A stretch of DNA of 64,000 nucleotides. Origin: Glandiceps talaboti (Eukaryota; Hemichordata; Enteropneusta; Spengelidae). A program made the translations under genes and the position numbers. A model generated the notes under the pieces. It did not search any database. It worked only from the letters and a program-made list of their open reading frames with translations, and was not told the DNA's origin. Shown one piece after another: positions 48,615 to 60,470 of the stretch (positions are counted from its first letter, which is position 1; every line of letters starts with the position of its first letter). The DNA lies in the NCBI RefSeq assembly GCF_964340395.1, contig NC_135549.1, positions 30,352,832 through 30,416,831 on the forward strand, read 5' to 3'.

Positions 48615-49545
48615 TTAAATGATGGCGGAAGTGAAGTTATAATTCTTCAGAGGTTTCAAGTACGACGAAATCGTGATTTTCTTAGGGAAATACTATGATG
48701 TCCATATGAGTAAAAGAACATTGATTCGTCGTATGAAGTTATATGGTTTGAAACGAAGACAGGCAGAGTATGACGTTTATGCAGTGAGAGACGAAATCAA
48801 GCAAATGCTCGATGGACCCGGCGGCTTCGGCGGTTATCGGTCAATATGGCACCCTCTCAAAATGGCAGGTATGTGTGTACCGAGAATTGTAGTTCAAGAA
48901 CTACTAAGAGAACTTGATCCAGAGGGCAGTTATCTGAGAAGGGCACATCGCCTGAAGAAAAGAGTATACTTAAGTCCTGGGCCTAACTATTCATGGCATG
49001 TCGATGGCTATGATAAACTGAAACCATTTGGTTTCCCCATACATGGGGCCATCGATGGGTACAGTAGGAAGATATTGTGGCTTTATGTGACAAAATCAAA
49101 CAACCTCCCAGATAACATAGCGTCATATTATCTTGAAGCAGTCGACAGATTTGATGGGTGCCCTATTGAGCTCAACTCCGATCTTGGTACAGAAAATGGC
49201 ACTATGGCAGCCATACAGTCATTTTTTAGGAATGACAGTGATGCACACAGATATGTAACATCTCAGCGTAATCAATGAATTGAAGGATGGTGGTCTTTCC
49301 TCAGAAAACATCGCTCCACATGGTGGATAAATTTTTTCAAGGATATTGAAGCACAGGGAACCTTTGATTCAACCAGTGCCTTGCACAAGGAGTGCCTATG
49401 GTTTGCTTTGCTGGTTTACTCCAGAAAGATCTTGATCGTGTACGGGAACACTGGAACACTCATTACATTAGAAAGTCAAGGCACGACACTGTTCCTGGCA
49501 GACCAGACTCACTGTACGGCCATATCACAATCAAGCGTACAAAAT
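48615..49545 (+). pseudogene. Integrase-core protein of the WHxDGYDKLKPFGF family
   Basis: Widespread multicopy animal gene with an N-terminal HTH-like part (FKYDEIVIFL, then SKRTLIRRMKLYGLKRR, 48655-48755) and an rve-type catalytic core. The core reads PNYSWHVDGYDKLKPFGFPI (about 48982) with D1 in HVDGYD, LNSDLGTENG with D2 (about 49172), and IEGWW with E (about 49282). The core frame is intact (48673-49278), but a TGA (49276-49278) interrupts NQRIE just before the catalytic E; CGA to TGA would be a CpG-deamination-type change. Beyond it, WNTHYIRKSRHDTVPGRPDS (about 49450-49510) lies in another frame. It lies beside repeat A and family A, so it may belong to the same accessory block. Confidence 0.75.
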
Positions 49546-51623
49546 AGGGGGGTCACTTGAGGTGAAAAATGACACTTGAAATAAACATCAGTAAGTGTAA
49601 TGTTTGTTGAGCTGTATATCTTAACTTTATAATTCCAAAATATGAGAGCACAAGAAAGGCCAGAAAAAATTTTATCATGCAAAATGCATAATGGTCCATC
49701 AAGTGGGGTACGTACTTTACATGATATTGACATTGGTGGTTATTGATATAGAAAATGACTTTCTCAGAGTAATTTTGGTTTAGACTAGTAGAAAAAGTGG
49801 TGGGTTTGAAAGATTTACTCATGTGCAATCACACATTCTCCATAAAAACCTATTACTTTATTTTTCTGTGAACTGTAAGTCAAAGTCAAAATGGTCATTA
49901 AGTGAACAATTGTTTCTGAACAACACAACACTTTACTTCAATTATAATTTGCACTAAAACATCATTCAGCAGAATAATAGAAGATAATTACATGTTGTAG
50001 GATATAGTACCTGACATCATCAAGTAAATCAATATGCATTGGCAACGATTGTGATGGTGAGGGGGGTGAGGGTACGTACACTACAAACTTGGAATTGTGT
50101 TTGAATATGATGAACTGTTCACTTACACTGAAAATCTCATGTCTTAATCTTATTTTTTTCAAAGTCTTTATATAAAATCTAAATATCAGAAACAAACATA
50201 GGTGCAAAATGACAAAATTATCAATTTTCTTCTACCACTACAATCTTTAAAACTCAATATTTAATTTCAATGATGGAACACTTTTCACAGACTTCAGTAA
50301 CTAAGTGTCTTTTAAGTCAAATAACAGCACTGTCAAGAAATATTAAGTTGAAATAATATCTAACTGTATATCTTTTTGTTTTGATCATACAGAACACAAT
50401 GTCATGTAATGTATATTGCTAGATGGGTATGGTACGTACACTACAGTGTCATAATGACAGTTTACATTCAATTGTTACTTAATGTCAAAGATTATGTAAC
50501 ACTAATTCTCAGCACAAGGTGTGGACTTCTCCTGTGCAAAACATCAGGTTTTCATTTATATGACTCAGACTAATAGAAAACTGCATTTTTCACAGGCTAT
50601 TCCCACATTTTTTCATGAAATGAAGGTGTACCATTTCATCTTCTTTGCAGATATCCTTCACCTGAATAAAGAGAAAATAGCCAGGTCATTTATACACATA
50701 TTACAGAATATGTTATGTCATTTTCAATACCAACATACTTGGTTATGTACTTACTATCACTATAGATATAATTATACATATTATTATTAATAAAAAAGAA
50801 TATATAAACAGAAATTACCTCAGCAAGATATATCTGACAGCTTCTCTTACTTGACAGTTGTACTGCTACAAATTCACCTACATTCATTCTGAAAATAGAT
50901 AAGACTAGTAAGTTTACCACTTGGTATTTTGTGCTATATATTATTCAGAATTGCAGAAACTGAGGTGTTAGGCTATACTATCACTGATTAAACAATGGAA
51001 CATAGAGCAGTATGAAATTTAGTTTTGACAGAGTTGAGTTACCTGTCATTGTTTTCATCCAGGGCAGCTTCACTTTGACTGCTGGTCTTGGAAGTGCTAC
51101 TAGTACTACTTGCCAAATCTATGTAAGCAATGAAGGAAACTAACCACCACCAACTATTTTACTTTTAGCTTCTAAATAGTGAATTAACATACAGAGATAA
51201 CTTATAAAAGGAAAGTTTAAAACCATGAGCTATATACTAAACCACCAAATGATGTGTTAAGTTTTAACAAGCAGTTGTTAGGAAGTTTGATAAGTTATAA
51301 ACAAACAGCTGTTCAGCCATAAAAGTAGCCAATAATGCATATGTGTACAAGCAGTTATTAGTCCAATTGACTTAGTGCAAATATATCATATGTAAACAAT
51401 CGTTACTGTAACAAATGATGAACAGATGTGTTTATGCAATTATTAAGCGTAATGATATACCTATAAATTATCAAGCATTTCTTAAGCAACCATTAGCATT
51501 GTAAGAGGTATTAAAGGATACTCTTCGTAGGCTCAGCTATAAGGCATATCTTTCTTTTCTCCCATTCTTGAATATACTCTGTGTTTTTGCAGTCATGACA
51601 GGTAACATGAAAGGGGTCTTACC
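49546..51623. other. Long non-coding region
   Basis: AT-rich, with no frame that shows a conserved motif on either strand. A splice-like minus-strand exon near 51050-51120 cannot be excluded but is not supported. Confidence 0.45.
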
Positions 51624-52495
51624 TCAATCATGCAGTCTTCTTTGACTCCTCTCACAGCGTGAAGCTTTCGTGTGCCAACTAGTTTTAACGTTTGGCCTTT
51701 CATGATCTTCTTTACGATTGATAAATATGAACTCTCGTTTAAACCAATATGTGTCATCGCCAGATGTTATCTTCTTGCCATCAACTGTAAGGTTTTCCTT
51801 ACAGTATGAAAGCAAGCTTTTAGCATCTCGAATAATGGTTTTTCCGCTGAGAACAGCTTTGTAGCAGCTATTTTTTACAATGGCTCCCAGACCATCACAC
51901 ACGGATTTGCCGTGACTTGTTTCAAAGAAGTTGCGTGTAACTACTGGTTGGCATCTCCTCGAGATATCATAGAAAGCATTCTTTGCTTTGTACTGGCTGG
52001 CACAGCCATCTGTGAACTCTTGCAGCTCATGTAGAGGTTTCTCAGTTGATTGTTGGATGATTTGTATTGCCTCGTTTTCAAAGGACTTTACTGTGATGGT
52101 GTCTTTTGTGACCTCATCAGTGATACCAATGATAGCGTGTTTTATAGGCATCTCCTGGCCATCTATGTGTGCGTTGTAGTATGCCATCATGGGATGTACA
52201 ATGACCTGGTTTTTATCGAAGAAGCCACTTTGGATTTCATCCTGAAAATGGCAAACATAATTCTCTGCAAAATCCATTACAAGTGTGGCTTCTGCACTGC
52301 TAATGGAAGTTTTCATAGCCTCATGTTGCCAATCAGCTCGAAACAGGTGGATTGCAAGCTCATCAATGTCCTTTGCATATTCATCGAAAAAGTCTGCCAA
52401 AGTTGTGTTTTTGGCAACATAAGGACATGACACGTTTCTTTGTTCCATCCTTATCAAGAGAGACATACTTCCACTTGTTCCATTCAAGCATCACG
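51624..52495 (-). pseudogene. DDE-transposase-like protein (MDFAENY / TDGCASQYK family)
   Basis: A 287-codon minus-strand frame. Conserved-looking blocks: YAKDIDELAIHLFRADWQHE (about 52380), ATLVMDFAENYVCHFQDEIQ (about 52260), FTDGCASQYKAKNAFYDI (about 52005) and FFETSHGKSVCDGLGAIVKN (about 51910). Aspartates in MDFAENY and TDGC, plus the acidic residue of HGKSVCDG, look like a DDE/RNase H-fold active site. I have seen this family as a multicopy animal gene but cannot name its superfamily. A frameshift near 52415 separates an upstream block (WNKWKYVSLDKDGTKKRV). Downstream sequence adds no more motif. Confidence 0.6.
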
Positions 52496-53709
52496 TTTTT
52501 GTGCTCATGACTGAGTAGCCCGTTGTAGTATTGGGAGCTGAGTTGTGTTCCACAATTGGTAGGGAGGCCAGTTGAAATTTGAAATTATCAAATATGCTTT
52601 TTCATTATTCCAGTTTTAAAGAATTCATCTTTTGAATCATAACATTTTTTTAATGTTTTAAATCGGATGTACCGTTACTGTTTTACAGTACTTTCAATAG
52701 TCAATTATTGATCAATTGTCTGGAAAAACATTGCTATGTTATGTAATAGGGAACAATGGTACAAAAAATAGGTAATTTTAGCTAAAATTATTGGTTAATT
52801 TGCTCTAATTTACAAAGAGAAACATGTTTTAGTGTGAAATTTTGCACGATGAGAGTTCTACCAGATACGCATCACTGTATTGCAAAATCACACATCGCGC
52901 GTGCTCGCGATGGCGGCCATGTTGGATTCCAATATGGCTGAAAACCGAACCGACATATTTTCGGAAAAGAATAGTGCCAACTAATATATCAAATTAAAGC
53001 TACTTGTGTGCTTATTTCACTTCTGCCATTTATATTGCATTTCAATGTAATATAAACCATACTTTTAGCAAATAAACTATTTGCATACAATCACCAAATG
53101 GTCATGTGCAGTTGTGATATGACAAGACCCAGTATACAATAGTACTGTTCACTGGCTTTTACAAGTAAGAAAATCATAAATTGACTCACTCAAGAAAAGT
53201 AGATCTTCACTGTCCTATGTTACAAGTTACTTTCAGTACATGTTTTTGACATGTATATGGATTTGAGTAGTTCTTTCAAATTCAGGACTCAAGTTCAGAA
53301 TATCCAATATCATGTACTCATAAGTTCACGTTCGTGAGTCACATCTGATTAATGTAGAAGCAGCACAGATAAATGATGTATCACTATCTCCTTATAAGTT
53401 CATGGTCTGAATGCAGACATTGTTATACAATATAATTTATATTACAAACACAATAATAACTCATGTGTATGTTTGTTTTCAGGAGGAACAATTGATTAAT
53501 GTTGAAGCAGCACATAATAAATATCTAACCACAGTATTTAAGTTGTAGAACTTTGAGTTTGGTTGCAAGTCATAACTAGAATACAGAAGGTTATTTCAAT
53601 ATACATGTATGATATGTACATATCAATCAATCAATCAGCGGCAGTTTCCATCTTAGTAACAGTTGTGGAGGTGTCAGTCAGAGAGAAGTATCATCATGGT
53701 ATGTCACAC
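52496..53709. other. Non-coding region with a short CpG-containing patch
   Basis: ATCGCGCGTGCTCGCGATGG (about 52896) and ATGGCGGCCATGTTGGATTC (about 52910) resemble the 5' end of a first exon, but no downstream exon is evident. Confidence 0.35.
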
Positions 53710-54843
53710 TTAATCAAAGTATTTTTTCTTATAATCTGTAAACTTTGAAATTATTGATTTCAGGGTAAGTTTTGATATTTCAAAACATCTCCCCCTGCTG
53801 TCTTTTGGAATGAGCTCAAAGTCACTGTCAATGACAAAGAGACTTTCAACATCTGAAGTGTCCTGAGGGGATGGCCATTTGAAGCTAGAATATGCTGAAT
53901 TAATTGGATGGAGGAAGGTTACAGTAGCGTTATCATCATCATGAACGTATGTCACATTACCAGGATACCAGGAGGAGTCAAATGCTATGGCAACAGTTTG
54001 CCCTGCAACAAATTTGTGTTTCGGTGTATCCTTAGTTTCCAGTTGCAATGTACATGTAGCTTTGTTGTCTTTCTTTTTTTGTTTCTTTTGATGTTTTTCC
54101 TTGTCAACATCTACCTCATTGTCATTTCTCTTTCTCTTTTGTCTTTCCTTTCGTACATGATCTTCTGTTCCTGGGTGTGGTTCAACAAGTTGTTGTTTTT
54201 GTTTGGTCTCAATTTGTTTCAACTTTTGTAGTATTTGTAACCGATGTTCTGCCATGTACCTATCTCGGTCTTCCTTTGATTTGATTTTGACAGAGCCTTC
54301 ATGTAATTGTGTCACCACAGATGGCCCTTGTTTGGTGTTATTTTCTGATATGAGTTTTTCCAAATTTTGAATTAGTGTTTGTAGACTGAATGGTTTTCCA
54401 TCCTTTGAGAATAATAGCAGTTGTTTGTCTTCATGTGTTGATTTTAGGACTGTCTTCCGAAATCGGATTTGCGACTTTACAGCAAGTAGAGAATGTTTAT
54501 CACCCTTGTCTTGAAGATATTGGTCCATTTCTTCTTTTGTTCTCCAGAGTCCTCCATACTCCATGACATCTTTAGTTACTTGTTCACGCTTTTCAAGAGC
54601 CATCTTCTCTTTGGCCATCTTTTCTTCTTTTCGTTGTTTCAGAAGAAGAATATGCTTGGCCTTGATGTCAGCTTTCCGTTCCTTGTACTTGGACAAAACA
54701 TGTGATACTCTATGTCTAGCCCTTTCCATTACTTTCGCTTTTTTGTCATCTTCAAGAGAATCCAACCATTGAAGTGTTTTGTTACTTGCAAAAAGGATCA
54801 TGCCTTCTAAAGCAATTGAGCAATCATTTTGCCTTAGTATCAT
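53710..54843 (-). CDS. Family A C-terminal half, intact frame, with barrel domain (copy 4)
   Basis: A 377-codon uninterrupted minus-strand frame, the best-preserved coding copy of the family. It starts in the helix that follows the SERDFG motif (IALEGMILFASNKTLQWLDS), continues with a long basic coiled coil (YKERKADIKAKHILLLKQRK, then EYGGLWRTKEEMDQYL), LSPLAV-like and SQIRFRKTVLKSTHEDK helices and an acidic/basic linker, and ends in a C-terminal barrel (KFVAGQTVAIAFDSSWYPGN and FLHPINSAYSSFKWPSPQDT, about 54040-53860). The N-terminal catalytic half is absent, so it is 5'-truncated, yet the frame has stayed open. Confidence 0.6.
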   Translation of the reverse strand: MILRQNDCSIALEGMILFASNKTLQWLDSLEDDKKAKVMERARHRVSHVLSKYKERKADIKAKHILLLKQRKEEKMAKEKMALEKREQVTKDVMEYGGLWRTKEEMDQYLQDKGDKHSLLAVKSQIRFRKTVLKSTHEDKQLLLFSKDGKPFSLQTLIQNLEKLISENNTKQGPSVVTQLHEGSVKIKSKEDRDRYMAEHRLQILQKLKQIETKQKQQLVEPHPGTEDHVRKERQKRKRNDNEVDVDKEKHQKKQKKKDNKATCTLQLETKDTPKHKFVAGQTVAIAFDSSWYPGNVTYVHDDDNATVTFLHPINSAYSSFKWPSPQDTSDVESLFVIDSDFELIPKDSRGRCFEISKLTLKSIISKFTDYKKKYFD

Positions 54844-54867
54844 TGTTTTAAAAATGGTCTGGCCTCC

Positions 54868-55103
54868 CTACTGTTATGACTGTTTTGTGACTTACTAATA
54901 CAGATAGAGTCTACAGGTAATATTTCTAGCTAGCTCATTACCTTTTTGTAGGGACGACCGACCTAGTTTGGTACTTCAAGGTAACGAAAGTTCATGTCCT
55001 TTCACGAAACACGTGATGTTACCTTGACGACAATGTAAACACACGTTTTGCAACATTGTATTGTGGATGTAATTATTTATGCAGATCAGTTTTCTATGAT
55101 TGG
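54868..55103 (+). repeat. Direct repeat B, related to repeat A at 46.6 kb
   Basis: See repeat A for the shared motifs. It lies between the truncated family A copy 4 (minus strand) and the RAG1-like gene. Confidence 0.75.
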
Positions 55104-55366
55104 CTAGATAGCTTAGATGTATCTAGTATAGTTTTCTACGACGTTCGCCAATATTTAGAACGTCTGCAGGATCTAGGATGAGGCAGGTAAAAAAATATCA
55201 TGGAACTTATAAGTCAGTCCGTATAAATAGATGTAAAATCCGACGTTTCGAACAAATATTCTTTTTCAAAGGAAATATCGGTGAGATACAGAAATGTTAG
55301 GTAAACACCTGAACATATCTGAATGTAATGGAATAGGACAACCGCGCGTGATAAACGGTTATATGT
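55104..55366 (+). promoter_or_regulatory. 5' flank of the RAG1-like gene; TATA-like box
   Basis: GTATAAATAG at about 55220 is a good TATA sequence about 150 bp upstream of the first recognised coding codons. No start codon is assigned. Confidence 0.3.
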
Positions 55367-55650
55367 GTGAAAAGTTCTGATATTCGCACCCACCAAATAG
55401 AACCCAATCTCTTTCAAAGCGGCCTTTTAGATATTACCATTCAAAGTATGTCTGATTTTGATTTTCATAAGTTTTGCCTGGGTAAATTATGCCGTATCTG
55501 TGGTTCAAGGGCCCAAAAGTCAGTTGATGCCCTCAACAAGGAAGCGCCCAAAATTATGTAAACAATATGTTGATCAAATTTCTTTCACTTTTGGGATTGA
55601 TGTTAGCTGTGATTATATACATGTATGTTGATGTACACCCAACTCATTAT
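55367..55650 (+). pseudogene. RAG1 N-terminal-like gene, part 1 (CRICG and HPT motifs)
   Basis: The frame KFCLGKLCRICGSR (CxxC at 55490-55501) is followed by EAPKIM, then ISFTFGIDVSCDY and, after a one-base shift, VHPTHY (55633-55650). RAG1 proteins of vertebrates and RAG1 N-terminal-like transposon proteins of invertebrates (N-RAG-TP-type, described from the mollusc Aplysia) carry this order of motifs in their N-terminal zinc-binding region: LCRICG..., F.ID...D...IHPT.FC. The gene is cut at TTAA (55651-55654) by the piggyBac insertion and resumes at 60761. A stop follows KIM and the VHPT shift is damage. There is no catalytic RAG1 core here. Confidence 0.65.
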
Positions 55651-55654
55651 TTAA
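55651..55654. other. TTAA target duplication (left)
   Basis: piggyBac elements insert at TTAA and duplicate it. The second copy is at 60757-60760. Confidence 0.85.
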
Positions 55655-56003
55655 CCCTTTACTTCCTGTACAGCTTAGAGGGTATAAGACCCCCTAGTGC
55701 CTTGATTTTTTTTTAGAAAAACAATGCCAATATGCATTGATAAATGTTAAATTGCTCTAATTTCTAATTTTGTTTCTATGGTAACTAGTTTAGACAGTGT
55801 ATGGTAAGTATGTTACAAATCATCAACATTTTATAACAATGTATCAATATTTGAATTTTGCTACTTTTATGCAAATTATCAGCTCTAGGCATACCTGCTT
55901 ACCTCTGTCCCTACTATTCTTTACTGATTTTTTAATTAAATAAAGCTAATTTACTCACCACTAGTGTCTTTATTTATCCCCCTTATATGACTGACTATTC
56001 TGA

Positions 56004-59000
56004 CTAGGTTTTTTTTCTTTTTCTAGCTAGTTCCCTTCCAGCACAAGCAGGATCATCATAAGAATAGTCCCTCATGTAGTGATAACGATGAAAGCATGGG
56101 ACAGGACACATCCTAACTTTGCACACTGAACAAATGTACTTGGTGTCTTTTCTCTGTTTGTGTACTTGGCACTTCGATGAAGTGTCTAAAATTCCTGGTG
56201 CATGTTGCAATTTATGATTAAATCTGGCATCCTCACTTTGAGTAATGCTCTTCCTACCCGGCCTCTTCACAAAAGAGCGACCAGCAATAAGGGTGAGGTT
56301 TTTTTTTTTTTTTGTTTCTCATCTCCAATGGAAAAGTCAGGTGGGGCGGGCGGGCGAAATAAAAAAAAAGGGGGGCAAGAAAAAAAATCTGTATTTTTTC
56401 AGTTCTACTCTCTGTCCTTTCTGTCCTGTCAGTCTCTCTACAACTTCTTTTCTCTTCTCTTTATTGAATTCCTTGTTACAAGTCTCTTTCCTTCATTTTA
56501 GCAAGGTTGACAAGTCCGTAGAACAACTTTGTAAGAAGATGATTGAATACTTATCATCCTGATGGGTGTATATCTGTAGCCATGAACTATTGTATGTATG
56601 ATTTTATCAGGAGTACTAATACATTCGTCCTATTAATCAAAGTGGCATTGACATCGCTAACAATTTTTTCAAGTTATCCAATTTGAACTTCAGTGTGCAA
56701 CTTTTTGAAACACTTACGTGATTGTCATCAGTGTGCGAGATGAATTTTCATTTATATAAATCATTACTTCTATGAAACATTTTTCTTCAGTGTGAACTTG
56801 TCAAAATAATCCACCAGATAACATGTAAACATTTCTAGAACGCAGAACTCCTTTGGGATTTACTGTTTAAAAGTAATTAAAAGTAATAATGTAAACATCG
56901 GAATCATGCATGTCATGGGTCATGAAACGCTATGGAGTCGATCATTTCCCCGATGATACAACTGATTTAAAGCTAAAAACTGGTCAAGAAATTAGGAATG
57001 CAGTATGACCTTTACCAATTTTAAGCATAATTTTGAAAATGATGGAAATATTCTGAGCTATTATTACATTGCAGCTAAATGTACTGCGCGACAGTATTAA
57101 TTTTGAGCCCTGTCCCTCATCAAACCTCAACGGCTTCAGCCATGATGAAAGACACATGCTGCTCTGATGTAACAAAGGAGGTGGGGGGGGGGGGGTAGAT
57201 GGCAGTGTTCTGCCAAGGTTTCCAACGAGTGGGGACAAAGGCCCCTTGGTTGCAAAAAGTGGTGACATTTGACAGGGAGTGGGGTCAATTATTATTGTCT
57301 ATGAAATATTCATATAAATTGTCTTAGACCACTATAGAGATACTGTGGTCTGAGATATTCCATTACGTATAGACCGTTACCTAACTACATAAAAAAATTC
57401 CATTAATAATAACAGTTCCCAGTAAGCCATTTTTTGAAAATTGTGTACTACACATTACACCTTATAAAAAGAAGGCAATTAAGATTATGTAATTTTAAGT
57501 CATTTCTACAGAGTATATTATATATTGTTTAGAAAGATTGTACAGTCAGGTAGTCACAATTTTTAATCTGAATATCAATGAATAGCAGTGCTCAAATTCA
57601 TAATTCCCTTTTTTCAGACAAGGACAAAGAACAACTTCAAAATAAGTCACAGTGAACATATGATTGAATAAAAACTTTGAGAAATCCTAAACTTGTAACC
57701 ACTTGTTTCATTTTTAAAATTGCTAGTACACTGCTGTGTTTATCATTTCCTCTTCAAATTCATGACATTTTGAAGAAAAAAATCCCTTTAAAAAGTACCA
57801 AATGTGAACGAAAAACTTACAAATGATAGTCAAACATACTTTAAAATAATTTATTTTTTATTAATTAACCGTTACTGGCTGTGTATCATGATTTGGTCCT
57901 GCTATATCAAATGACAGCATAGTTACATACCGTAAACTTAACATGATACGGAAAGCTGACATTAGGTGTCCTTGAAACTCAGAACTTGAATCTTTAACTA
58001 AAACTATCAACAACGTCAAAATTGGGATGCTCTGTAAATACCACATTAATTTTTTCTGATTTGCACAACAAGTTCGTTCTTCATGTCTGACCGGGCGCAC
58101 ATGCATCGGCCGTCTATAGTGGCCACACGTGCCAGTGATTACGCATTGATTCAGTGCCCAACATTCACATGTGTCACTGTCAACATCATGGAACAAGATC
58201 CCCTAACACAGCTTTTTCGGAATTAAAATACACATGTACTCATTTAATTTAACCCATCAACAAATGAAAATCACAACCTCTCCCATAAATTTGGTTTACT
58301 CAGGCTTCTGAGCTGTGGCAGATAGATGTTCCGCGTTCCGGTAGCAAGTTCAGTGTTTCGCACACGTCAGTGAGTAGGTCAGAGGTCACGACAGTGACGG
58401 TAGACGAGAGACGTCCATTTCGACGTCTCCTCTACTCCCGCGGTCCCGGCTCCCTCTAATGTTTCAATTTGTAGATTAAGTTTATCAAAGTTGATCTTTT
58501 TGTGGCATTTTTATGTTAACAATAGAACTGCGCGTTGTCACTGTATCTTACTGTTATCTTATTTACTAGCAGTATATGATGTCAACAAAACTTTCCCTTA
58601 CGCAGTCAGTATACTTCTTCTGGGATTGACGTCGAGTCAGAGCCTGGCCTGGTCCGGCCGTGGACTTAAATTTTGATGTCTGCCGTAAAATGAATGTGCC
58701 AAAGCGACGCAAGGTGGGAAAATTATTGCGTCATTTGTAATTTTAGGGGGCCAATGTCGCAAGGTCGTGGCCTCGGCAGAACTGGTCTAAGACGCCATGA
58801 GGAACCTTACAATTTTGCTGTGCTCAGGGGTCGGTCGGAAATAAAAAAACTTTTTTTTTTCTGATGTCGGAGCTGCAAATTAGGGTCGGTCGGGAGATGA
58901 GAAACAGAAAAATAAAAAGGGCCGCCCTAAGCTGCTCACACAGTTGCCCTCTGAACTGACGAAGGGTTGGTGGCTTATTGGGGTTGGCTTTCTTGTTTAA

Positions 59001-60470
59001 AATGTAAGCATTGACAATGCATACTTCTAAGATGTACCAAAAGATCTGCATGTACCAAGTCAGCCCCTTCATATGCCGTTTGTAGGTGGACAGGCGTTTG
59101 GTCAGCTAGATCAATGCCCCCCATGTACATGTTGTATCTTTCAACAACTACGTACTGGGCGTTGAACTAGCTGACGTTCCCATGTGCCACGGACCTTGAC
59201 AGCTCTGATGATAGGTGTACTGTCATCACTTATAGGTAAGGTAGTTAGAATATTCACTACCCTAGAATCTCTCCAAGCTGTTGCAGTTAGTCTGCCTTTC
59301 TGCCAGTGTACAAACTCTCCATGAGTAAGACGCTTAACTACTGTGCTAGTGGGTTTCATTTATGTGGGTAGTCCATGTCTGTTTGGCCTAACAGTTCCAC
59401 AAGCTAGTATTTTTTTACCTTGAAGCTTGGTAAACAGTGCTGGACTTGTATAGTAATTATCACAGTACACTTCGTGTCCTTTGTTGTAATATGGACGGGT
59501 TAGATTCATGACTACACTTTCTGTTACAGAGCCCTCACTAACTTGTAGTTCTTTCCCTTGGTAAACTTTCAAGTTCAACACATACCCGGAAGTTGACTCT
59601 GCTAGGTTGAATACCTTTATTCCCCACTTAGTAGGTTTGTTTTTGATGTATTGTTTGAATCCCAGCCGACCTTTAAATTTAATCATACTTTCATCCAAGG
59701 CTAGCTGTCTCTCCGGTGAATACATAGCTCTAAATCTCAGCAATATTCTGTCAACTACAGGTCGTATTTTACCAAGCCGGTCATACATAGGGTCATTCCG
59801 GTCTGTCACTAATGTTTCGTTGTTGACAAAATGCAAATAACGAAGTATCTGGCAATACAGTAGACGGGGCATGTGTCTTCCGAAAGCTGGGGTTTGAGTT
59901 AACCAGTTTTGAGACCAATATTCTCGAAATGACCCTTTCTTATCGACTAACCCCATCGCGAGAGTAAGCCCAAGAAATACTTCGAACTGATCGGTAGTTA
60001 TATCAACCCATTCACTGACCTTCTGTTTTCAAGGTCACTACGTTTCTGACTAGTGTAACGGTTGGTCTCGGTTACGATGTCGCTAATCAACTCTGGGGTG
60101 AATAAACATTCGAACACTTCTCTAGCTGATTTACCTGACAAATCTTCCTTTATTTCGGGAGTTTCAGTGAAATCAAAGTTACCCTGTTCATCAAATTCAC
60201 GAGACCATTCAACGTCGCTGTCATTTCCGCTACTAGAACTGTCGAGGTCAGAGTTCGTGTCACTATCTTGATTGTTTATATTTCCGAGTTCTAAGTCCGA
60301 TCCTATTTTGTCGTCGCTATCCCTATGTAATCGTAGCCAGTGGCTAAAGGAACGTCATCCTCTATATCTGACTCTGTAAAACCTTCAAAATCTGACTCTG
60401 AATCTGATGGTGAGAGAAAAATTTCCGCTACTCTATTCCATGATCTAAGTTCGTCGTCAGCTGACGCCAT
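56004..60470 (-). pseudogene. piggyBac transposase gene, decayed and split
   Basis: Cut-and-paste transposase (DDE_Tnp_1_7 type). N-terminus MASADDELRSWNRVAEIFLS (ATG at about 60470) with acidic, serine-rich sequence to about 60150. The catalytic domain includes VDITTDQFEVFLGLTLAMGL (about 59995, with a frameshift), YWSQNWLTQTPAFGRHM, LALDESMIKFKGRLGFKQY (about 59690, first catalytic D), KPTKWGIKVFNLAESTSGYV, EVYCDNYYTSPALFTKL (about 59470, second D) and GTVRPNRHGLPT. After a stop near 59360 follow the block with ATAWRDSRVVNILTTL and, past another break, YNMYMGGIDLADQ (about 59120, third D). The helix AYILNKK..QLCEQL reaches 58930. The C-terminal zinc-binding block (VHKQRKDTKYICSVCKVRMC, then PCFHRYHYMRDY) is at 56004-56270. 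The QL/IAG codons meet across the nested insertion. Confidence 0.85.
56291..58927. mobile_element. Non-autonomous PIF/Harbinger-type element nested in the piggyBac
   Basis: The ends are inverted repeats of about 35 bp: left GGGTGAGG, a T-rich run, then GTTTCTCATCTCC (to about 56326); right, its complement GGAGATGAGAAAC (58891-58903), then an A-rich run and GCCGCCC (58921-58927). The flanks are TAA (56288-56290 and 58928-58930), a 3-bp TWA-type duplication as in PIF/Harbinger. Deleting the element and one TAA rejoins the piggyBac frame as CAG CTT ATT GCT GGT (QLIAG). No transposase is seen inside, so it is non-autonomous. A 14-G run lies at about 57183. Confidence 0.85.

Noticed and set aside
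52870-52940. CpG-rich first exon around ATGGCGGCC
   Set aside because: No downstream exon or splice donor could be found.
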